Shown: positions 10,101 through 19,010 of the stretch, piece by piece | How the letters are laid out: the number at the start of each line of letters is the position of its first letter | Position numbering within the stretch: position 1 is the first letter of the stretch | Source: Mucilaginibacter sp. | GTDB taxonomy: Bacteria > Bacteroidota > Bacteroidia > Sphingobacteriales > Sphingobacteriaceae | Assembly (NCBI RefSeq): GCF_025359345.1 | Contig: NZ_JANYGQ010000027.1 | Coordinates: 1 to 64,000, forward strand | Length of the DNA stretch: 64,000 nucleotides | Direction: 5' to 3' | Notes under the pieces: generated by a model | Databases searched by the model: none | The model's input: only the letters and a program-made list of their open reading frames with translations | What the model was told of the DNA's origin: nothing | Position numbers and translations under genes: made by a program

Positions 10101-10834
10101 GTACCATTTATGGTTACGATTATAAATATTTAAATGGCCAGAAAGTAGTTAATTTGATTTATGGTGATGGGACCAATACTGGTAACGGCCCTGTAATTGG
10201 TGCACAATATGCGACTACGCCCAACTATGTAAAAATAGGCAATGCAACGCCTACACTTACCGGTGGTTTATCCAACACATTTCAATACAAAAACTTCAGC
10301 CTGTATGTGCTTGCCGATTTCAAAATTGGGGGACAGATATGGTCGGCTGATTATTCCTCGTTTATGGGCCAGGGCCAGGCGCCCGAAACTCTTGTGGAGC
10401 GTAACGGCGGCGGATTACCAATCACTTATCCCGATGGAACCAAAGGGAATAACGGTGTGATACTGCAAGGTGTTACCCCTAACGGCCAAGCCAACACCGC
10501 TGTTGTAAATTCATGGTGGAAATATGCCGGTAATTATCAGTCGTGGAGCAACATACCTATGGTAAGGAGCAATGGTATATTTACCAACAGCTGGGCGAAA
10601 ATGCGGGAGGTGAACCTTTCCTACAGGGTGCCTGAAAGCGTCATCAAACACACCAAAATATTGCAGGGCTTAACGCTGTCATTAATAGGCCGTGATTTGT
10701 TTTACATCTTCACCAAGTTGCCTGATAACTTGAACCCGGAAAGCTTGACCGGTACCGGCAATATGCAGGGTATCCAATGGAACCAATTGCCAGGTGTAAG
10801 GTCTTTCGCTTTCTCCATAAAATCTAATTTTTAA
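7145..10834 (+). CDS. SusC/RagA TonB-linked outer-membrane protein with STN domain
   Basis: TonB-dependent outer-membrane transporter that works with the SusD lipoprotein encoded next to it. The start at 7145 (MEISTIYPLRC) gives the long N-terminal extension often seen in FecR-linked SusC proteins; the signal peptide core is MKLTITLIIAACLHLSA, ending near FGQ. Alternative starts are 7202 and 7211. Next come an STN domain (ITIAEKNTKLEKVLNQIEKQ), which passes the occupancy signal to FecR, a carboxypeptidase-regulatory-like domain (GTVVDEKGMPLPGASVKVKG), a plug (SEVVVTALGIKREARSLGYS) and a 22-strand barrel to the C-terminal Phe. About 1230 residues, normal for the family. The substrate is unknown, because no hydrolase sits in the unit. 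Confidence 0.95.
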   Translation: MEISTIYPLRCNYPRLKKLMLVMKLTITLIIAACLHLSASTFGQNITIAEKNTKLEKVLNQIEKQSGYTFWYNTELIKKSPKISLDVKNATLDQALTLCLKNLPLTYAIVQNTIVIKAKQVNSLVAVTEQVAPAKITGTVVDEKGMPLPGASVKVKGTNAGTVTDVKGVFNIDAQDNSVLVVSYIGYKTKEVTLAGNTSLTITLTPSDGLSEVVVTALGIKREARSLGYSDQKVSGADIIKADPPNISGGLIGKVSGLNISVPNGVEGSSSRIIIRGNNNLLGNNQPLIVVDGVMIDNETILPGGVNMSTENLLGRRNDVSQSQPVDYGSFLNTVNPNDLESVNVLKGPTAAALYGARGANGVILITTKKGSKQKGLGLSYNFTDRWNDPYRFVKLQDEYGSGMTQALYSADAPFLKDANGNNRQFNENDQYGSDYGNIPGGGAFYNYIGFPGDGASWGPKMSGQPLVWWDGVTRPYTGNSNIFKSYYKTGQTRTHNLSFSGGGDIGTLRVSYTRTDNDAITYNSNSAQNAFNIGSSINVSNKVKVEATVSYTNVSRLNAPNIYGEPNGVGYITTYGLPADYKPLERGLTFNPDGSQNQLVLNNAPYPSQGVQNYWWNTLENNTTFTQNQLIGSVRLIADILPWLNATAHTGINYYTNQFETKNTPTDVTGLNGKYSNDLSNVKTVNTDALLTAHKKDLFKDIDGSISVGASNYHNQMYDLSAYNNGPFAVPFLYNLSNYTGSNVYKPTENRLESEINSVYGLLNLSYKKYLFLEVTERNDWSSTLPASNRSFSYPSASLSFVFTDAFKMDAVKNWLSFGKIRIADASSANGTVPYQTVFNYNQSTFGGQSTLTVPGILPTPVAPQTSKSVEVGAELGFFDNRIDLNVSYYNISSYNQILPINVANSSGAGGITINTGSLQNRGIEFTINAKAISSKNFSWDIGLNGAHNSNKVVSLSPGVDQIPLGTWFGGNGVNMNAHVGDQYGTIYGYDYKYLNGQKVVNLIYGDGTNTGNGPVIGAQYATTPNYVKIGNATPTLTGGLSNTFQYKNFSLYVLADFKIGGQIWSADYSSFMGQGQAPETLVERNGGGLPITYPDGTKGNNGVILQGVTPNGQANTAVVNSWWKYAGNYQSWSNIPMVRSNGIFTNSWAKMREVNLSYRVPESVIKHTKILQGLTLSLIGRDLFYIFTKLPDNLNPESLTGTGNMQGIQWNQLPGVRSFAFSIKSNF

Positions 10835-10870
10835 TAAAAGAATTTACTTATCAACTTAATAATAATTGAT

Positions 10871-12514
10871 ATGAATCGTAAAAGAAATATTATATTGAAA
10901 GGGATGGGTTTTATCATGATGCTTGTTGCAGTTAGCTCCTGTACCAAAAAATTTGATACCATCAATACGCCGCCATTTGGCTCACCTATAGCCAATGTGC
11001 AGCAGTTATTTACCGGCTTTGAATCGAACCTGCAACTGGGCGACCCCCAGGTTAGCTACAACAGCTGGGTATATCCTATTACCCAGCAGGGCGTGGTGTA
11101 TACCAAGGCCGATTATGTATATGGCACAGACGGGAGCGAAAACTGGAATTCGTTTTACAATAACCTGTCTAACTACAATTCCCTGATGGGGGTAATTGCT
11201 GCCAGTAAAGACCCTGCTATTTACACTAATGTAACAGCAATGGCAAAAGTATTAAAGGCATACCAGGCCGTTAAACTGTCAAATATGTACGGTGCTATGC
11301 CATATTCGGAAGCTGGCAAGGCGCTTTACTACAGCCCGACCAACAAAGGGGTGCTAACACCTAAATATGATAGCCAGCAAGCAGTATACCTTTCCTGCCT
11401 GGCCGATCTTAAGTGGGCTGTTGATCATTTAAGCGCTACAGATGCTAACCAATATTCTATGGGAAGTGGCGATGTATTGCTGCAGAATAATATAAGCCAG
11501 TGGATTGAATTTGCTAATTCACTCCGCCTGCGTGTGGCGCTCACCATGTATGATAAGGACCAGGCAGATGCCGCACCGCAGATTACCGAGGCGTTAAACA
11601 AACCTTTGTTGGATGCAGATAACATCAATGTGGGTTTCTATCCGGGTACCAATGTGCCTAATATGAACCTGGAGGCCAGGCAATATTCTTTTGGCACCGA
11701 ATGCCGCCTGCGCATGGGCACTACCATGTGGCAATTGATGAGCAGTACCAATGCTACCGATGGCAGCGGTATATTTGACCCAAGATGCAGCATATTTTTT
11801 GAGCCAAATAATGCCGGGGAATGGAACCCGTTTCCACAAAATCCAACAACTTCAACGCCGCACGAATTTGGATCGCCGTATAATTCAACAAGGGATAATG
11901 ACTGGTTGGATAAAGATAATGGTACAACCAACCTGTATGCAAACTTTAATTATTTTTGGGCCAGGGATGTAACTATGCCGGAGTTGTTTATGACAACTTC
12001 AGAAGTGCATTTCATGAAGGCAGAAGCTTATTTACGGGGCATAGGCACAACCGTTAATGTGGGGACGGCTATGAACGAATATATTGCCGGCATCAAGTCA
12101 TCAGTAACGTTCTGGACAGATAAGGCTATCTATGCTACTCATAACAATGCAAGTATTGCGTCGATCGGTGCACATCCATGGGCTACCAGCCAACCAAGCG
12201 ATGCAGCTATGAGTGCCTTTTTAGCCAATCCGGTAGTTGCTTTTGATGCGGGCAGCAGTGCCCACGCGCTAAAACAAATTTATGCGCAGGAGTGGATCGA
12301 TATGTTCCGCCAGCCATGGGAAGCATGGACGCTGATGAAAAGGACCGGCCAAACACCTGCTGATCCTAATAACGCTGCGGGATATACGACTACCTATGGC
12401 AGCTATAACCGCTACCAGTACCCCAGCACTGAGCAAACCTATAATTTTGCTAACTGGCAGGCAGCAACGAGCGGCGGCGACCTAATCAGCACCAAAGTAT
12501 GGATAGCGAAATAA
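10871..12514 (+). CDS. SusD/RagB-type outer-membrane lipoprotein (SusD-like group 2)
   Basis: A 547-residue surface lipoprotein that lids the SusC channel and captures the substrate. The signal peptide ends in the lipobox AVSSC, so Cys is the first mature residue. Landmarks of the SusD_2 family are the N-terminal TPR-like helices and the late segment QIYAQEWIDMFRQPWEAWTLMKRTG. It starts 36 bases after susC and is followed by a strong terminator, so it ends the operon. No glycoside hydrolase or peptidase is in the unit, so the nutrient is open; SusD_2 proteins are often paired with STN-type SusC. Confidence 0.93.
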   Translation: MNRKRNIILKGMGFIMMLVAVSSCTKKFDTINTPPFGSPIANVQQLFTGFESNLQLGDPQVSYNSWVYPITQQGVVYTKADYVYGTDGSENWNSFYNNLSNYNSLMGVIAASKDPAIYTNVTAMAKVLKAYQAVKLSNMYGAMPYSEAGKALYYSPTNKGVLTPKYDSQQAVYLSCLADLKWAVDHLSATDANQYSMGSGDVLLQNNISQWIEFANSLRLRVALTMYDKDQADAAPQITEALNKPLLDADNINVGFYPGTNVPNMNLEARQYSFGTECRLRMGTTMWQLMSSTNATDGSGIFDPRCSIFFEPNNAGEWNPFPQNPTTSTPHEFGSPYNSTRDNDWLDKDNGTTNLYANFNYFWARDVTMPELFMTTSEVHFMKAEAYLRGIGTTVNVGTAMNEYIAGIKSSVTFWTDKAIYATHNNASIASIGAHPWATSQPSDAAMSAFLANPVVAFDAGSSAHALKQIYAQEWIDMFRQPWEAWTLMKRTGQTPADPNNAAGYTTTYGSYNRYQYPSTEQTYNFANWQAATSGGDLISTKVWIAK

Positions 12515-12570
12515 GAAACCCGTAATAGATTGACATTTTTGTCTGTCAATTTTTTAAGAATTAATTAAAT

Positions 12571-12610
12571 AAAAAAACCAGCCCGGGAAATTTCCCCGGC
12601 TGGTTTTTTT
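12571..12610 (+). terminator. Strong intrinsic terminator of the sigma/fecR/susCD unit
   Basis: AACCAGCC (5' arm) pairs with GGCTGGTT (3' arm), with a further GGGAAA/TTTCCC stem after one C-C mismatch. The stem is preceded by A7 and followed by T7, so it could work in both directions. It lies 57 bases after the susD stop. Confidence 0.85.
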
Positions 12611-12683
12611 GTGGGCGGGTTAAGTGATTAGGCGGTTGTTTTTTAAAACAATTTAGCTAAATTTATTTCAAATAAACCTTGTC

Positions 12684-13859
12684 GTGAAAAAACCAATCCT
12701 TATCCTGCTCCTGGCGTTATTCAGTTTAAATTTGCTGGCAGAAACGTCCGCAATAAAACCTGATACCGTAATTGATGTTTACCTTGATGGCAACAAAAAA
12801 GAAAAATCCGCAGCAATAAGCGATATCCTTGTTGTAAGCATTGCGCATGTAAACGGGCTGTTAGCCACGCAAAATGGTGTAAAACAAGTGAGGCTGTTTA
12901 TCAATAGCATCGAGATAGAAGGCTCGGTGCCTGTCGGCTGGTATTTGCACGGCGATGGCGCCGAGCTTAAGTTCTTGCTTAAGCGCACCGATTTGAACAA
13001 TAAAACATGGAACATGTTGCTCGGTTATCCTGCGATCGGCGGCCAGTTTTTCAGGCTGCCATTGAGTATCAGTATAGGCCTTACCGGGCAAAGCGCGCAG
13101 GCAACCAAAATCGATTCTTTCCAGTTTGTACGCATCGACCGGGGTTGGTTTTGGACATGCCTGGCTGTAATACTCATCTATTTTGGGGTGCTGTTAAGAT
13201 TTGCAACCGCGACACCCATGTTGCGCGATACCCCTGCGGACCTTACCCCGCTGGGCATTCCGGGCTTATCTGCCGGCAATGCACCTTACAGCCTTGGGAA
13301 GGTGCAGATGGCCTTTTGGTTTTCCATCGTGTTAGCCTCCTATATTTTTATCTGGCTGATAACCGACAATTATGAGCTGATAACCTCCGGAACCCTGGTG
13401 CTGATTGGCATTGGCGCTGGTACCGGGCTGGGTGCTGTAGGCATTAACAATAACAAGGCGGATAAGACAATAAAACACATACAGGATTTACAGGCACAGC
13501 AGGCCGACTTAAGGCAAGCGACGGATTTGTTGAAAGCAGCGCTGCCCGCTGCGGGGGTAGAGGCAATGATCGGGTACAATAATTTCCTGGATTGCCAGCT
13601 GACATCAAATATCAACAATCTCATAGATGGCCTGAAAACAGGTAAAGAGAATTTTATCAGCGATATACTTACCGACGAGAATGGCGTGAGCTTTCACCGC
13701 CTGCAGATGGTTGTTTTTACAACCGTGCTGGGCTTTGTATTCGTTTACACTGTTTATGCAACCCTCACTATGCCCGACTTTTCGGCGACGTTACTGACCA
13801 TGCAGGGTATAACCGCAGGGACTTATCTTGGGTTTAAGATACCGGAGAAGCAGGGGTGA
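12684..13859 (+). CDS. Exported membrane protein with duplicated QM-helix module
   Basis: Not recognised as a named family. The 391-residue product starts at a GTG. Residues 1-19 are a signal peptide, 20-150 a periplasmic beta-rich part. There are membrane segments at about 154-174, 206-227, 233-253, 343-361 and 367-385, with a coiled-coil-like stretch at about 256-290 (ADKTIKHIQDLQAQQADLRQ). The two halves 202-253 and 336-388 resemble each other: S-x-x-(K/R)-x-QM, then an aromatic-rich helix, then a short polar turn, then a helix with GI-x-AGT-x-LG. An internal duplication of a helical hairpin is therefore likely. It stands alone between the SusD terminator and a convergent operon. No catalytic motif was seen. 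Confidence 0.75.
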   Translation: MKKPILILLLALFSLNLLAETSAIKPDTVIDVYLDGNKKEKSAAISDILVVSIAHVNGLLATQNGVKQVRLFINSIEIEGSVPVGWYLHGDGAELKFLLKRTDLNNKTWNMLLGYPAIGGQFFRLPLSISIGLTGQSAQATKIDSFQFVRIDRGWFWTCLAVILIYFGVLLRFATATPMLRDTPADLTPLGIPGLSAGNAPYSLGKVQMAFWFSIVLASYIFIWLITDNYELITSGTLVLIGIGAGTGLGAVGINNNKADKTIKHIQDLQAQQADLRQATDLLKAALPAAGVEAMIGYNNFLDCQLTSNINNLIDGLKTGKENFISDILTDENGVSFHRLQMVVFTTVLGFVFVYTVYATLTMPDFSATLLTMQGITAGTYLGFKIPEKQG

Positions 13860-14145
13860 GGGGTGGATAATTGCCAAAAAACGTTGCTGTTCACAGTGAA
13901 ACATATAGAACAGGGTGGAACAGCAAATAGTCAATACCTATTGGTAAAAAGTGCATTTACAATGCGATATGCTGGTTTTTACGTTAAAACCCACCACTAA
14001 AAATGTAAAAAGTGCTGACAAAACAGTGTCAGCATTCCATCGTTTTTAATGCCGAACTTTGCATTTTCACGGATACATGTTGGTTGAAGATTGCCGTAGG
14101 AATGTCGCCAACGGTGGTAAGGAACTGGCGGGTTTGCGAGCTATA

Positions 14146-15297
14146 CTAATCTTCATGCCTCCTCTTCCAAAAAACCGACTCTTTCCAACGCATTTCCTGG
14201 CGGTAAAAGGTTTTTTTGTGGTTGATATAATGGCTCCAAATTTGGTCGATCTGGTATGTATAAGCATTTTGGAAATGGGCCATGTTTTTTGAACCGGGGG
14301 TTTCTATCAGCCCGAACACGATCAGCATCTCTGCGAGTTGCATAGCACCGGCCATTGCATTAAACATCCCCTGTGAAGATAGCGGGTCGAAACTTATGGC
14401 GGCATCGCCCAATGCCGCCCATTGTTGCCCCGCAACCTGGTTTAAGCGCGTTGAATTGGCAGCAACGGTTTGATGAAATTCAATATCGCCCTGGTTCCTT
14501 TCAATAATTTTCGCCATTTCGCTATTGGCTTGTGCGAGCTTAATAAATTGGCTTACATTTTTTATTTCCCGGCGGTCGATTAAGTCCGAATCGGTTTGCA
14601 GGGCAAGCATCCGCTTGTTATTGGGTAAAGGCGCGCTATACCACCATCCCAGTTCGCCCGCTGAAATTGTACTCATTTTATTTTGCTCAAAATCGGGCAA
14701 CGTGGCCCAACAAGCGATCAGTTTATCGAAGTGCTGGCGCTGAATACCTAATTTTCTCGCAAAATGAGATTGCCGGCCACTTGCGTCAATTAAAAATTTT
14801 GCCCTGTAACAGTAGTCCTTAGATTTTGATGCTTCACCAACGGGTTCAGCAGTGATATGCCAGCGAAGGTTTTCATAATGCGCGTCATGTAACTTAGCCG
14901 GCCAAACACAATTTACGCCCCTGTTTAATGCTGCTTTACGCAGATAGGTTTCAAAGGCCCGGCGGTCCAAATGCCAGCCAAAGCCATCCGGGTTTCGCAA
15001 ATGGTCTGCAATTTGGACTTGCTCTTTCCCCCAGTAAGATCGTGTCCCGATATTTTTCAGATGTGGGCTTTGCCTGCCAGGCAGAATGGCGTTTTCCAAA
15101 CCTTCCAATAAGTCGAGCTGTTTGAGGATCCTGCGGGCCGCAGGAGGCAGGCATTCTCCAATTCGCTCAACAGGCTGGTCCAGCTTATCAATCAGCACCA
15201 CGTGATACGATTTGGCGAGGGCGATAGCGGCAATACAGCCAGCCACACCCCCGCCAATAATCACAACATCAACATCGTTGTTTATTTCGGTATTCAT
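14146..15297 (-). CDS. lodB: LodB-like FAD-dependent oxidoreductase (CTQ maturation flavoprotein)
   Basis: A 383-residue flavoprotein of the halogenase/GMC-like NAD(P)/FAD family. The N-terminal Rossmann motif is VVIIGGGVAGCIAAIALA, with Asp/Lys after strand 2 (LIDKLD). A later FAD-binding segment is GDAAISFDPLSSQG. LodB proteins are needed to form the cysteine tryptophylquinone of LodA oxidases, probably by hydroxylating the Trp. Here the gene directly follows the LodA-like gene on the same strand with 24 bases between them, the standard lodA-lodB layout, which is the main reason for the call. Without that neighbour it would only be a generic FAD oxidoreductase. The gene symbol is by analogy. 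Confidence 0.87.
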   Translation of the reverse strand: MNTEINNDVDVVIIGGGVAGCIAAIALAKSYHVVLIDKLDQPVERIGECLPPAARRILKQLDLLEGLENAILPGRQSPHLKNIGTRSYWGKEQVQIADHLRNPDGFGWHLDRRAFETYLRKAALNRGVNCVWPAKLHDAHYENLRWHITAEPVGEASKSKDYCYRAKFLIDASGRQSHFARKLGIQRQHFDKLIACWATLPDFEQNKMSTISAGELGWWYSAPLPNNKRMLALQTDSDLIDRREIKNVSQFIKLAQANSEMAKIIERNQGDIEFHQTVAANSTRLNQVAGQQWAALGDAAISFDPLSSQGMFNAMAGAMQLAEMLIVFGLIETPGSKNMAHFQNAYTYQIDQIWSHYINHKKTFYRQEMRWKESVFWKRRHED

Positions 15298-15321
15298 AAA
15301 AATTACGGGTATGCCCCGTTT

Positions 15322-18300
15322 TTATTTAGGTATGTACCTCGAAAAACGGTTTAGTTTCTCTGTTACGCCTATATTCGCCCCTGTAACTACATGATGTTTC
15401 ATGGCTAAAGGTTTCGCGGCTTTTGGAGCCTTGGAACCTAATAAGGTCAGCAGTTTTTGAACGGTTGGCGTCAACTTGAAATCATCGCTCAGTTCCTGTT
15501 CAACCAATGAAATTAAGTTACTTTTTGCACTGATTATTAAGTCTTGTTCGTTCAGCAAGTCCTTATGCGATAGATCGCTAACTGCTGTATGCAAAAGATG
15601 CTGTAAGTTTTTGCCAAGCGATTCTTTACTGTTTAATATACCTTCCAGTTCTTTCAGCGCCGCAGTAAGCAATGCAGCTTCCTGTTTTGCATTTGGTGTT
15701 ATACCCACCTGCATTTTTGGCGGAAAGTTCGGATCGTTGGGCACCCCCGGACGGGGTTGAACCACGGCAAGTTTGTCAAAGTACTTCACCATACTGTTAA
15801 TCTGGTTCGTGTAATTAGGGTCTTCCCCGTCCAGCGGCAAATCATCAAGCCATTCTTTACGGTAGGCAAATGCCTGTTTACGGGTTTCTTCCGATAAGGC
15901 GGGGTCTATTGATTCTTTGTAACGTTCTTCACTTAAGATATTATTAGGTACCCTGGCCGGCCAGAATGTTGGCAGGTACGGATCGTAGGCAGACGTATAC
16001 CCGTCCCGGCAACTCGCCGTATCCGTTTGCCACGGAATGGCCATCCATCGTGTAATGCCACCGGCAACTTGTCCGCCCAGTAAAGGGCCCTTTGCCAAAG
16101 TAAACACATCGCTGTTCATAACCAGCCCGTAATAAGACGAATTTACAGGCGGTGTTTTCGGGGCATGTTTAAGCCGGAAGGCCGACATATACATACCGGC
16201 AGTCCGCATCGGCCAAGTCATTTCACATCCCGGGTGGAAGGCGTCTGCCAGGCAAAATTCCATCGCTGCTCTCGTAAGCATATCCGGTTGCTCGGCTACA
16301 GGTAATTTATCAATGGTAACAGGTTCCGGAACATGAGGGCAACCGGTCATGTCCACAAAGTCTGCGTCAAAGTCGCCTTTAACCCACTGATCAATAAATT
16401 CCAGTTGCAATTTGGATAATGTTGAATGCTGCCTTACCGACCCCATGGAAGGGATACTGATAGCATCACCATACATCCATGGCCACAGCTGCGGCGCCTC
16501 GGCACCCGAAACTTCGTACCGACGGAAGTTATTCGAGATCGTACGCCGCATCTCCATATTGGCAGGGGAGGGGTCGTTTAATTTCACCATCCATTTTGCC
16601 GTTGTATAATCAAATTGACCACCCCAGCCAAAAGCTGCCCCGAACCCGGCATTAACCCATTGAAGGTTCGTCATTCGCTGAAAAATAGGCAGGATATCTT
16701 TTGTAAAGGAAGGCCGGGCCGGCCTGTGAAGCATTCCGGCGTTAATCGCTACATCTCTCATTAAATCCCACATGGTACGAACCGATTTCTGCATGGGCGC
16801 ATAATCAGGTGGCGCGCAAATTACCCACGCAGGGTCGACCTTAAGCTTAACGCCATTGTACTCAACCTCTGCAGTAACGGGGCCATCAGAAATATCGTCA
16901 TACCACCCTTCATTATTTGCGAAGGTAATAGCGATATCTCCGTCTATATTTTTTGATACCCCGTGGCCACCCAGCATAACCAGGCGTCCCTTTTCATCCG
17001 TACGCATCTCCCCGAGATAAACAGTCTCTTCCTGGAACTTGCCCACAAAAGGATGCCCGCTATCAACATTCGGCTGGCCGATTAGCTGGTTCCCCCCATC
17101 GATAATAAGCGAATTCCTGTCGGCAACATTAATATTCCGCAGCATGGAGGGCGGAGCCGTGACAGCATCCGGAATATCCAGGGCCATTTGAAATTGGTAC
17201 CACGATGACTTTTGGTTTGCCAAATGAGCATGCCAAACAATTTTAGCGTTATCGGCAGTCAATTCTTTTATTGCTTTTCCTGCCGCATTAAAACCGTAAA
17301 TCCTAAACTGGGCTGCCTGGCGCTTTAGGGCCCCTGTTTGGTCCCTGTAAGCATAATCGTCCATTTTTTGTTCGGGCTCTGTAACAAGGGGGCCGATGAA
17401 ATATTCTTCATCGCTATTCCCAACCCGCATCACCCCGATAGGAGGGTATATCCCCGCCGTAACAATGCAGTCGCCGTTTTCGTCTGTATTTCCTTCAAAA
17501 GGCACGTTAATGATAAGGGGCTCCTGTAGTTGCTGGCCGTTGGCCTGGTGGCGAGCTTCAGAGCTTGCAGCATAAACTTCTTTACGGGTTTGGGCAATCG
17601 ACCCAAGCGGTTCATGCTGAGGCAATGTCCTCCAGATATTAAACGCCAGGATACTTCCAAATTCAGCCTGCCCTATGGCACAGATATCCTGTTTTGGGAA
17701 TTCCAGTTCGGCAATACATATATAAGGGCTTTCTTCCACGCTCCATACATCCTGGGCATCATTAAGGGGCATGGTTGCATCATTTGTGCGCAGTTGTATC
17801 TCAAATCGAAACCTTGCAGCCTTGCTGCGCAGCCGTTGTTGTAAATCAAGGGCCAGGTAATTGTTATCATTAAAAGGCGTTCCACGATCCTCATCTTCCG
17901 GAACCAGGCGGTATTTAACAATATTTTCCTCACCCAATTTAAAAGGAAGAATTGCCCAATAGCCTGCGCTTAAACAACTCGCTTCAACTTTTGTCATCGC
18001 GTTTAGAATATTCGAGAGTTTCGGATGCTTATTGATGTAAGAATCGTAGTCGTGGTCAATTACGCCGGCGGTTGTAAAGCTGCACATCTGCTGCGCGTCG
18101 CGGGCAAAAAAGCGGTCGATGTTTTGGAAGATAAAATCTGCGTTAGTGCCATCGCCGAATAATTTGGGGCCTTCAACACCAAATAATTTTAGGCCGAGTC
18201 CCAGTGTGGAGTGCAAGTCGGGCGATGTTGGGGTGGTATCACTCGAAAAACGTACGGCACATTCGTAAGCGTCACCGGCAAAAATTCCAACCTTAAATTC

Positions 18301-18588
18301 GGGCCTTATATCTTTTTTTATCCTGAACGTGCCGTAAGCGATGCCATGTTGCTTACGGAAAACCGCCCGTTCAGCAGGCTTTTGCCCATTTTCGATTTTT
18401 GTTTTTTGCCCCATTTCAACAAACATCTCTTTGAGGCGCTGGGTAACAATTTTTATATCACCATCGCTGTCCCAACAGGTAACATCATTTGCCGTGGATC
18501 CGCTGTTTGCAGCTTTAACTTTATGCTTGTCTGATGCACCGGCGTCCGGCGTACTGGTCTTTTTGGGGTTGTTTGATTTTTCAGTCAT
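15322..18588 (-). CDS. LodA/GoxA family CTQ-dependent oxidase fused to a catalase-fold domain
   Basis: 1088 residues in three parts. Residues ~45-355 look like the heme-catalase fold: VRFSSDTTP, GLGLKLFGVEG, NADFIFQNIDRFFARD, and a proximal heme motif R335-x-x-V-Y339-x-x-S-x-x-R346. The distal catalytic His of catalases aligns with Phe77 (ERAVFRKQHG). Residues ~373-945 are a LodA-type quinoprotein: IGVMRVGNSDEEYFIGP, LKRQAAQFRIYGF, HAHLANQKSSWY. Cys788 (HPGCEMTW) and Trp853 (IPWQTD) are 65 residues apart, the same spacing as the Cys516-Trp581 cofactor pair of Marinomonas LodA. Residues ~965-1088 are a helical tail of unknown role. LodA enzymes oxidise amino-acid amines and release hydrogen peroxide and ammonia. 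There is no signal peptide. The lodB-like gene follows after 24 bases. Confidence 0.88.
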   Translation of the reverse strand: MTEKSNNPKKTSTPDAGASDKHKVKAANSGSTANDVTCWDSDGDIKIVTQRLKEMFVEMGQKTKIENGQKPAERAVFRKQHGIAYGTFRIKKDIRPEFKVGIFAGDAYECAVRFSSDTTPTSPDLHSTLGLGLKLFGVEGPKLFGDGTNADFIFQNIDRFFARDAQQMCSFTTAGVIDHDYDSYINKHPKLSNILNAMTKVEASCLSAGYWAILPFKLGEENIVKYRLVPEDEDRGTPFNDNNYLALDLQQRLRSKAARFRFEIQLRTNDATMPLNDAQDVWSVEESPYICIAELEFPKQDICAIGQAEFGSILAFNIWRTLPQHEPLGSIAQTRKEVYAASSEARHQANGQQLQEPLIINVPFEGNTDENGDCIVTAGIYPPIGVMRVGNSDEEYFIGPLVTEPEQKMDDYAYRDQTGALKRQAAQFRIYGFNAAGKAIKELTADNAKIVWHAHLANQKSSWYQFQMALDIPDAVTAPPSMLRNINVADRNSLIIDGGNQLIGQPNVDSGHPFVGKFQEETVYLGEMRTDEKGRLVMLGGHGVSKNIDGDIAITFANNEGWYDDISDGPVTAEVEYNGVKLKVDPAWVICAPPDYAPMQKSVRTMWDLMRDVAINAGMLHRPARPSFTKDILPIFQRMTNLQWVNAGFGAAFGWGGQFDYTTAKWMVKLNDPSPANMEMRRTISNNFRRYEVSGAEAPQLWPWMYGDAISIPSMGSVRQHSTLSKLQLEFIDQWVKGDFDADFVDMTGCPHVPEPVTIDKLPVAEQPDMLTRAAMEFCLADAFHPGCEMTWPMRTAGMYMSAFRLKHAPKTPPVNSSYYGLVMNSDVFTLAKGPLLGGQVAGGITRWMAIPWQTDTASCRDGYTSAYDPYLPTFWPARVPNNILSEERYKESIDPALSEETRKQAFAYRKEWLDDLPLDGEDPNYTNQINSMVKYFDKLAVVQPRPGVPNDPNFPPKMQVGITPNAKQEAALLTAALKELEGILNSKESLGKNLQHLLHTAVSDLSHKDLLNEQDLIISAKSNLISLVEQELSDDFKLTPTVQKLLTLLGSKAPKAAKPLAMKHHVVTGANIGVTEKLNRFSRYIPK

Positions 18589-18591
18589 GTG

Positions 18592-19010
18592 ATTGCTTAT
18601 TTAGTTTAGGGTTTATAATTTGTGTACAAGGTTTTCAGTCAAAAATATATGCACGCGGATCGCCTGTTTAATGCCAGCCGGGGTTATTAAAAATGTAAAT
18701 CATGGTCTTGTTTTAAAAGACAACTTCCGGCCGTTTAGAACTTAATTTATCATACAGGAGCATAAAAATTACACCAGCCTGAGATGATATTTATAAGAAA
18801 TAAAATGCGCGAAATTTGTGATTTATGTGATTTTTAAGGTTTAGATTTTACTTTATAAATGTAGAAAAATTATTGACAAGAACAATGCTGCAAATTAAAT
18901 CCTCTCAAAAAAATCTTAGGACTTCGACTAAGAATTTCGCGGGATGGAACGTACATGCGACGGCCTGCATTCGCATAGACGGCGGCGATTCAAAAAGGTC
19001 GCATTTTAAT
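18592..19010. other. Intergenic region between two minus-strand units
   Basis: About 420 AT-rich bases. It should carry the promoter of the oxidase operon (read leftwards) and holds the terminator candidate at 18911-18937. No ORF of credible coding quality was found. Confidence 0.5.
18911..18937 (-). terminator. Candidate terminator of the 528-residue secreted-protein gene
   Basis: AAATCTTAG (18911-18919) and CTAAGAATTT (18928-18937) form an imperfect stem with an 8-base loop. Read on the minus strand it is followed by a T7 run. It lies about 75 bases after the stop of the gene ending at 19011. Confidence 0.45.

Noticed and set aside
14013..14034. TGCTGACA/TGTCAGCA hairpin between convergent genes
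   Set aside because: The stem is real but no T run follows on either side, and it is about 150 bases from the plus-strand stop, so it was not called a terminator.
16412..18592. Several plus-strand frames of 60-110 codons opposite the LodA-like gene
   Set aside because: They mirror a strongly conserved coding frame, lack signal or domain patterns and do not form an operon.
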